Assembly: GCA_035048495.1 (NCBI GenBank)
Contig: CM068548.1
Location: 14,931,464 to 14,995,463, forward strand
DNA from: Euptelea pleiosperma
Taxonomy: Eukaryota > Streptophyta > Magnoliopsida > Ranunculales > Eupteleaceae
Length of the DNA: 64,000 nt
Reading direction: 5' to 3'
Shown: piece after piece, positions 57,836 to 64,000 of the stretch
How the letters are laid out: each line of letters opens with the position of its first letter
Position numbering within the stretch: position 1 is the stretch's first letter
Program-made: the position numbers and the translations under genes
The notes under the pieces: generated by a model
Database searches by the model: none
The model's input: only the letters and a program-made list of their open reading frames with translations
What the model was told of the DNA's origin: nothing

Positions 57836-58658
57836 GGCTAAGATATTGGCACACATGTTTTTACCTTGTACGGACCACTTACTCTCTAAACTCACGTTAA
57901 AATTTTTTTTTGTTTTATTTTTTTCTGTATATACAAGGTATCTCTGCACCCACCTGAAAATTTTATTTTGTTTTATTTTTTTCTGTATACACAAGGTATC
58001 TCTACACCCACCTGAAATAAAAAAAATTCATGATGGAGAATCGAAACCTTTTTTTGTTTCTTTCTCCCCACCACCACCATCTGTTCTGGAGTTTGGACTG
58101 CCGAGGCAGCCAGAGGCCGGGCGGAGAGAGAGAGAGGTGGTGCAGTCTCTAGGCGGTTTCGTTTTCATCATGGTTTTAAAAATGGCAGTTTAAATGGTAA
58201 CCCCCCAAGCCCATTTCCGTTTAAACCTGTTTTATCGGTTTTGAAAAAAACGGCCGTTTTTTGGTTTTAACGGCCGTTAAAATCTTTTAAACAGCCGTTT
58301 AATTTTGAAAAATTTTGTGAAAAAAACGGCCGTTAAAACCGTTTAATTCTGTTAAAATCTGTTAAATTCCATTTTTTTTTTTTTCAAATTTCAAAATTTG
58401 AATTTCAGCGCCACTTTTTCCATTTTTTTCCGTTAAAATCCATTAAAATCCGTTTAAGTCCGTTTTTTGTCATTTTTTTCCATTTTTGCCCCTGACCGTT
58501 TCAATCCGTTTTAACGGTAACTCCCCCAGTCCATCTAACCGTTTAACCGTTAAAACGTCTTACGGTGAGTGCAGAGAGAAAGAGTTCTAAGTCCTTTCAA
58601 ATTTTTTTTTTTAACTGGGCATACAGGGTTAAAAAGGGGAGTGCCAATATTCCGTACC
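57836..58658. mobile_element. Family C TIR element containing a nested family B MITE
   Basis: Ends GGCTAAGATATTGGCACAC and, on the other strand, GGTACGGAATATTGGCACTC match the family C TIR. The inside shares CACCCACCTGAAA and GAGAGAGAG parts with the copy at 27207-27679. A block of about 58 bp (TTTTTTTCTGTATAYACAAG to CACCCACCTGAAA) is tandemly duplicated at about 57904-58015. A family B element occupies 58166-58565. Confidence 0.65.
58166..58565. mobile_element. Family B MITE, motif-switched variant (CGTTTA/CGTTAA form)
   Basis: Same block order as the copy at 38225-38581 (AGGGGCAAAAATG block in inverted form, TTCAAAATTTGAATTTCAGCG palindrome), but the arm motifs CGTTATAACGG are replaced throughout by CCGTTTAAAC, CGTTAAAAC and similar forms. 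Confidence 0.75.
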
Positions 58659-59344
58659 TATGTAAAAGGCATGGCCATCTCCGTGATACAGGGGTGAGGT
58701 GACATGATATGACAGCTGTGTATTTAAAAAAAAATGTGGGCCCTACCTTGCTATACAGTATGGGTTGGCAGTCCCTGATTGGCCTGACATACCTACATCG
58801 AAAATGCCTCCCATCAAAAAATTTGTCCGAGTTGACTTCATGTCATTGATTTTTCTCTTGGTGCCGTTCCCTCTCCCTCTCGGGCCTCTCCCTCTCCTTC
58901 TCCTTCAGCGTTGCTGGTCGCTTGAAAACATGCAACGTAGCACTCTTTCGTGACCACTTCCCATGGATGTTAACCACCCATCCCTTGGATGACCTACACA
59001 CCATAAATCAGCCTGATTGGCGACCTTTAGTCACTCAATCTGATTACCCAAAAGCCGACTTCATGTCAATAATTTTTTTTTTTTGCTGCAGCCTCTCCTT
59101 GCAGCTTTGCGGGTCACTTGAAAACATGCCACGTGACACTCTTTTATGTCCACTTCACATGAATGTTGGACGTACCCTCTGGTGGACCTACACACCAAAA
59201 TCAGCCTGATCCATCTTTAACCACTTGACCTGAGTACCCAAAAAAATAAAAAAAATTACTCAGAATCGACGGAGTAAAAATCACCCCACAAATAATGCTC
59301 CAGCTCAAACAGCTGGACATCACCAACAGTCTAACCATGGGTGG

Positions 59345-59705
59345 GCCTGAGTAAAACTTCGGTCACAGTATGAGGTGACTGCAGCCGGTCGCCACGCACA
59401 ATACAGAGCCACGCTGCACACTATTAGAGGGCGCTGACCGTATGGATGTTTGGCTAATCACTAGGTGGACCAACAATTAAAGCAAAAATAAACTGATCAG
59501 TGATTTCTAAGCGTTGGATTGAAGTTATTTTCATGGTTGATTTTAACAGTAGGAATTTGAGCATTATTGAGCGTTATTTGGGTACAAAGATCCAAACGTT
59601 GTAAATCACTAATCAGGCTGATTTCTGGCCAAACATCCATACCGTCAGCGCCCTCTAATAGTGTGCCGCGTGTCTCGTATTGTACGTGGTGACCGGCTTT
59701 GGTTA
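59345..59705. mobile_element. Family A MITE
   Basis: Arms pair from GCCGGTCGCCACGCACAATA at the left to the complementary TATTGTACGTGGTGACCGGC at the right, with the usual GGATGTTTGGC cores between. Confidence 0.75.
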
Positions 59706-60523
59706 GCCTCTCCTTTGCCTTTTTTTTTTTTTGTCACTTTCAACGTTTCATTCTGCCTTCCAAATACTAATCAGAAATTAAGGCTGAATCCAGTACTCAT
59801 ATATAGAAAGTAAATACTAAGTGCTATTCAAGTTTCTTCCTTCCGCTTGTAGTCTTAGAGGCTGCTGCTGTTGCCTAACAAGATGTCTCATTGTCTGCCG
59901 TACTTGATGGTTAGTGATCGAACGGTAACCGTTACATCCATCAATTGCTCAATTTACCCAACTATGTAATCACAGCCCCTCGCGTGGACGTCTAACCTAC
60001 TAAGTTAGGCAGCATTAGCGTAGTCTCAAAAAAATGGATTGTATCGCCCGAGATCACTGTTTTCCAAAGATGTCTCACGTTGTCTCGAGCGAGATGCGCC
60101 GATCCCGAAATTTCAAACCATGGTTTAAGGGTTGGTAATATGAATCCTATTTCAGCATTCAACTCTGTTCAGAGCTATATCTTCTGTCAAAACATAAGTC
60201 TTCAGATCTTTTCTTATTACCTCGTGCCTGTGCACTTCAAGTTCTAAGGATCTGTTAAAAAAAGTTGATCGTCCACGAGTATAAATAAGAAAAAATCGCA
60301 ACTGTCAAATTATGTTAATTTGATCAAAGTCCGTGATTTCCATTATAGCATAAGCTTAAGCTTACACGTACAAGCAAAATTTCTCTACATCGAACCGATT
60401 AGTTCTCATATGTATATTAGTATTGCCGCTCATATATACGTATGAGTACTATTGTCATGGTCATCACCATCACCGCTACCGCTACCGCTACCGCCGCCGC
60501 TGCCGCCACTTATTTGTATTAAT

Positions 60524-61811
60524 CTAGGCTGCAATAATACCGGTTGAGAACAACTGACCACCGGAGTAAGGTGAGCTTGAGATGTCTGCAGATCTTAATG
60601 CTTCCGATCGACATTTCTCCTTGCGCTCGTCGGTTATGATTTGTCTGTTCCGGCACTCGGCGCTACAAAATGCTTTCTCTCCTCTGCAGATCATGTAACA
60701 AATTATAATTAGTTTTAGAATTTCATTAATATTAAGACATATATAAAAGAATTCAATTAGTTATTAGCAATGAAAACATGAAATTTAGTATGGTGGCCAG
60801 TTTCGGCACAGCCCATCTGTTCTTCGAACCGAACCAGTCGATCAGCCGGAGGTCGTGGGCCGGGCATAGTCTAAATATGGTTCCATATTTGAGGGATTTA
60901 AATTGTTCGATACAGCGATGAAAATTGGATAAAATTGGGGTGGTTATGATTGTCCGATTGTTGTGATTTCTAGAACCATAATCAATCCCTGTCGTCCAAA
61001 TTAACAGATCGACGAATCTGCGGGCTGTGTTTATGATACGAGATGAAGGCATCATCAATATTAATGTTTTTGGGCAATATCATATATTTTCTCTAATGAA
61101 TAAGCTTCATTTCTCCTAAATTTATGAAGGATGGCCAAAATTCATGCAAGAATTGGACCCATTTCAAAGAGAATTACCCAAAAAATTTGCATAATTCAAT
61201 CTAAGAACAGAAGAAAAAGAAGAAAATTTGTACCTGTACATGTATATATCCTTCCCATGCAGCTTTTTCATGCATAAATAACATGAACTGAGAAAATCGG
61301 ACGTCGGAAAAGCCGGAATTGCTTCGCAAAATCTTGGCGGCGACTCGCAGAAAAAACTCAAATTGTTCCTTCTCCTATCCAAACCTCTTCTATCATGGCC
61401 ATCTTCACCACCATCACAGTACACTCTGGTGATGGACTCATGGGGTCCATGAGATGTCACATAAGTATAACTCTCTGAACACCTCATCTCAGACTCCTCC
61501 AATTCTCCTCTACATTTAGCAGAGGTTTTAGCGGAACCAATCGGAATTGGATCGGATCGGATCAAATTCAAACAATCTACGACGAATTTCACCTGATTTT
61601 CACCTTTACCACCACTGGACTTCTCGAGAGCGGCAACGATACCCAATCCGACTCCGCCCATGTCGCAATTCTTCAAACCTCTAGGTGATCGGATCTTAAA
61701 CTCTAATGGGCTTTTCGGGCTTGTAATTAAGTCGGTAAACCCGGTGCGATCACCGGACGTTACCGGATCCAAGAGCTTCCCGATCACCGGCCGGGTTCTC
61801 TTGCCCAACAT
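60524..61811 (-). CDS. FLZ: FCS-like zinc finger (FLZ, DUF581) protein
   Basis: Two exons (61811-61234 and 60683-60524) encode 245 residues. FLZ proteins bind SnRK1 kinase subunits and act as adaptors in energy and stress signalling (family knowledge). The FLZ domain is complete once spliced: FLSSCYLCMKKL (173-184), KDIYMYRGEKAFCS (187-200) and AECR, giving the CX2C-X18-C-X3-C pattern at Cys 177, 180, 199 and 203. The intron falls in the conserved place, after MYR. Upstream parts include an N-terminal SPRGLKNCDMGGVGLGIVAAL segment (typical of the family) and a SYTYVTSHGPHESITRVYCD-like motif. The start ATG at 61811 is followed at once by family-like sequence (LGKRTRP). The subgroup within FLZ was not assigned. 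Confidence 0.94.
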
Positions 61812-62559
61812 GGCTGAATTGGATCAAATTCTGAAGGAAGTGTTACCTGGGTTTCTCTCAAATGCCTTCAGAGCCCTCCAATTTATGATGGATTGGTCTG
61901 AGCCCATAGTTTGATTTGGAATTATATGGTGATGATTGCAACATAAACAAAGAAATTATATTTAATTAAATAAAATATCAGAAAGCATATAAAAACAAAA
62001 AATTAAAAATAAATAATAAAAACGGACTTCAAGACGATTTTATAAAATGTCATCTGTCAGTGCCTAATTAGATCTTGACGTCCATCTCCAATGATTGGGA
62101 TCTAATCCCGGAATCTTACCCACATTTGCCGGGATCTGACGCACAAAAGATTCCAGGGAAATTAGACTAACGGCGTGAATACACGTGTCAAACAATTGTT
62201 GTGATGTGATTGATACCAGGGACCATATTCTGACAAGAAAGTGATACGGTCGGAACTTGGTGCTGGGTATCAGAGACTCGTGAAAAAGTAGTCATTGAGA
62301 TTGAAAAATGACTATAATACCCTACACGGTTGTGAAATTACCATATGATCCCTATCAGTTTATCAAGTTTATGGTTGTTGTAGGCTCACCCGTAGTTGGA
62401 CATTTAAAGAACCAACACTAATAAGATTTTGAAACGTGGAATGGGATATATAGGCTACCTAGGGAATATTTTCTCTTCAGCAAACATAAAACATGCAAAA
62501 GAAAGAGGGAGTACTGATTGGCACGGTTTCCAGGTCTCGAATGTACACTGTGTGACTGG

Positions 62560-63185
62560 AGTAAAACTCTGATGATAGGGGACTCTCATCGAAGCCCATG
62601 ACAGTGCACAATATGAGCCATGTAGCATATGCTTAGAGGATGTTGACCGTATGGATGTTTTATCAATCCCTAGGTAGACTTACAAACCAAAAATCAGTCT
62701 GATTAGTAATTTCAATCCTTTGGATCTTGTACCCTAAATAATGGTCAATAATGCTCAAATTCACACGGTTAAAATCAACCCATGAAAATAACTCCAATCC
62801 AACGCCTAGAGTTTACTAATCATGCTGTTTTTTTGGTTTGTAGGTCCACTTAGGGATTGGCAAAACATCCATACGGTCATAGTCCTCTGTGTATGCCATG
62901 TGGCTCATACTTTTGATTGGCATAGTCTTACAAACCAAACATTAGCATGATTATTGATTTCCAACGTTTGGATCTTTGTACCTCAAATGATGGTCAATAA
63001 TGCTAAAATTCCCACGGTTGAAATCAACCCATGAAAATAATTAATTCTAATCCAACGATTAGAAATCACAGGCTGATTTTTGGTTTGTAGATTGGCCAAA
63101 CATCCATACGGTCAGAGTCCTCTAAGAGTGTGCCTGTCATCGGCCTCGATGACCGACTGGGTCCTGTCATCAAAGTTTTGCTCAA
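62560..63185. mobile_element. Family A MITE, double composite
   Basis: Outer ends GAGTAAAACTCTGATGA and, inverted, TCATCAAAGTTTTGCTC pair. Between them are a complete arm-loop-arm unit (to about 62905) and a second loop and right arm (about 62930-63135), as if one internal unit had been duplicated. Confidence 0.7.
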
Positions 63186-63867
63186 CTTTCGTGTGCATTT
63201 GGCAAGCTAAGGTGACGTCCGGAGTCTCCAGACAATGATCACATGCAAAGGTGGGTCCCGAAACACTTTGTAATATTCCCTGTCAAATCATGTGGACTCC
63301 ACATGTACAGTCCTGATTATTGCACCTTTACCTTTTGCTGTCTTATTGTGCCACGTAAAATCTTGTTGATTTATAGTTGAGAGATGGAAAGTTGGAAACT
63401 ATGCAAGCAACTAAAAAGACACTCATGCCCTAGATGCATGGTAATTAAGTGGGACCCCTATATTCAATGGTTCCCATTTAGAAAGTAGATCTCCTATGTC
63501 AAATGGGAAAAACTTTAGAAGCAAAGGACAATCGTGGCCCTACATACCGTATTGTTTTGGACCCACAGACCACATAGATGTTTACCTCTTGTTGGATATA
63601 CATCAAAACCAACCTGATTGTTGTACTTTTATAAGATTGATTCTAGCTGTCGGATTCAACCATATTTTTGGATACTAAATCCAACGGCTAGAAATTACCA
63701 ATCAATATTATTTGAAGTGTTTTATTTTTCCTATAATGAGTGGGCTAAATATGTGGGTCCCCATATTTTATTGCCTGCTGAATTACTCCTTAAAAATGGC
63801 ATTGCTCCAAGGTGCCAAGTTGCTTAGTTGGTAATGTTTTTGTGTTAATACTACAAACCTATGTTTA

Positions 63868-64000
63868 ATCATGATTTTAAATTGACCGTTATAATGAAAT
63901 TAACCGCCGTTATAACTGTAAAGCCCAACCCGTTATGTTTTCCCAAGACACCTAAAATTTAAAAAAAAAAAAAGGGAAATAACAGCTTACGTTTGTACTG
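63868..64000. mobile_element. Short family B relative, cut by the window edge
   Basis: Begins CATGATTTTAAATTGACCGTTATAATG and continues with CGCCGTTATAACTG, like the short form at 28606-28745. Confidence 0.45.

Larger units (their letters stand above)
54836..60523. other. Spacer between UBP1 and FLZ genes (convergent)
   Basis: About 54836-55160 is the likely UBP1 3' UTR. Then come a truncated family A MITE (55877-56140), a block with plastid-derived DNA (about 56437-57311), a family A MITE (57545-57820), a family C element with a family B element inside it (57836-58658), family A fragments (about 58930-59000 and 59105-59215), a family A MITE (59345-59705) and a family F fragment (about 60040-60125). 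A short (ACCGCT)n-type microsatellite lies at 60470-60512, in the probable FLZ 3' UTR. No other gene was found. Confidence 0.6.
61812..64000. other. Right-end spacer upstream of FLZ
   Basis: The FLZ 5' UTR and promoter should lie at about 61812-62500. After that come a family A composite (62560-63185), a family A-like fragment (about 63540-63700), a possible tRNA-like head with TTAGTTGGTAA (about 63820) and the start of a family B relative at about 63868 that runs off the edge. No gene is visible. Confidence 0.55.

Noticed and set aside
61660..61914. Plus-strand reading frame opposite the FLZ first exon
   Set aside because: It is the complement of a well-supported FLZ exon.

Overview
This is nuclear DNA from a flowering plant. 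The evidence is multi-exon genes with GT-AG introns, an angiosperm-type set of products (LHCA6 antenna protein, JAZ repressor, pollen-type receptor kinase, UBP1 RNA-binding protein, FLZ zinc finger), AT-rich spacers full of small inverted-repeat transposons, and a decayed piece of plastid DNA. The species cannot be fixed from the sequence.

Seven protein genes can be supported with exon-level models whose reading frames close. From left to right: (1) a sterol C4-decarboxylase (3beta-HSD/D type), minus strand, 268-5579, with its 3' part beyond the left edge; (2) an LRR receptor-like kinase of the pollen PRK type, minus, 8597-10983; (3) LHCA6, minus, 13452-15493; (4) a membrane-anchored GH28 polygalacturonase-like protein, plus, 19797-26588; (5) a JAZ/TIFY repressor, plus, 34447-36559; (6) a UBP1-like triple-RRM protein, plus, 47909-54835; (7) an FCS-like zinc finger (FLZ) protein, minus, 60524-61811. 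They do not form one pathway; this is an ordinary plant gene neighbourhood.

The spacers 26.6-34.4, 36.6-47.9 and 54.8-60.5 kb hold no supportable host gene. They are built from non-autonomous elements, named here family A (foldback MITE with arms of about 150 bp, well over ten full or partial copies), family B (MITE made of CGTTAT-type motifs, seven clear copies, three of them in introns), family C (TIR with GATATTGGCAC), family D (TIR with AAAATGTCTGACAAGTACC), family E (one copy, about 130-bp TIRs) and family F (GATCGG-rich). Two LINE 3' remnants, a GGGCC-rich composite repeat, an exact 32-bp-period array with palindromic cores (38889-38999) and a plastid trnR-UCU/atpA fragment complete the picture. 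Several elements keep 8-10 bp target-site duplications and some are nested, so their insertion order can be read.

No operon-like or defence-like novel system was seen. The most unusual content is the behaviour of the MITE families, chiefly family B, in which one copy has swapped its core motif throughout, and the 32-bp palindromic array. Among the genes, a GC-AG intron in UBP1, an 18-bp last coding exon in LHCA6, the non-canonical active-site region of the polygalacturonase-like protein and a 24-bp tandem repeat in the receptor kinase are the main points of note.
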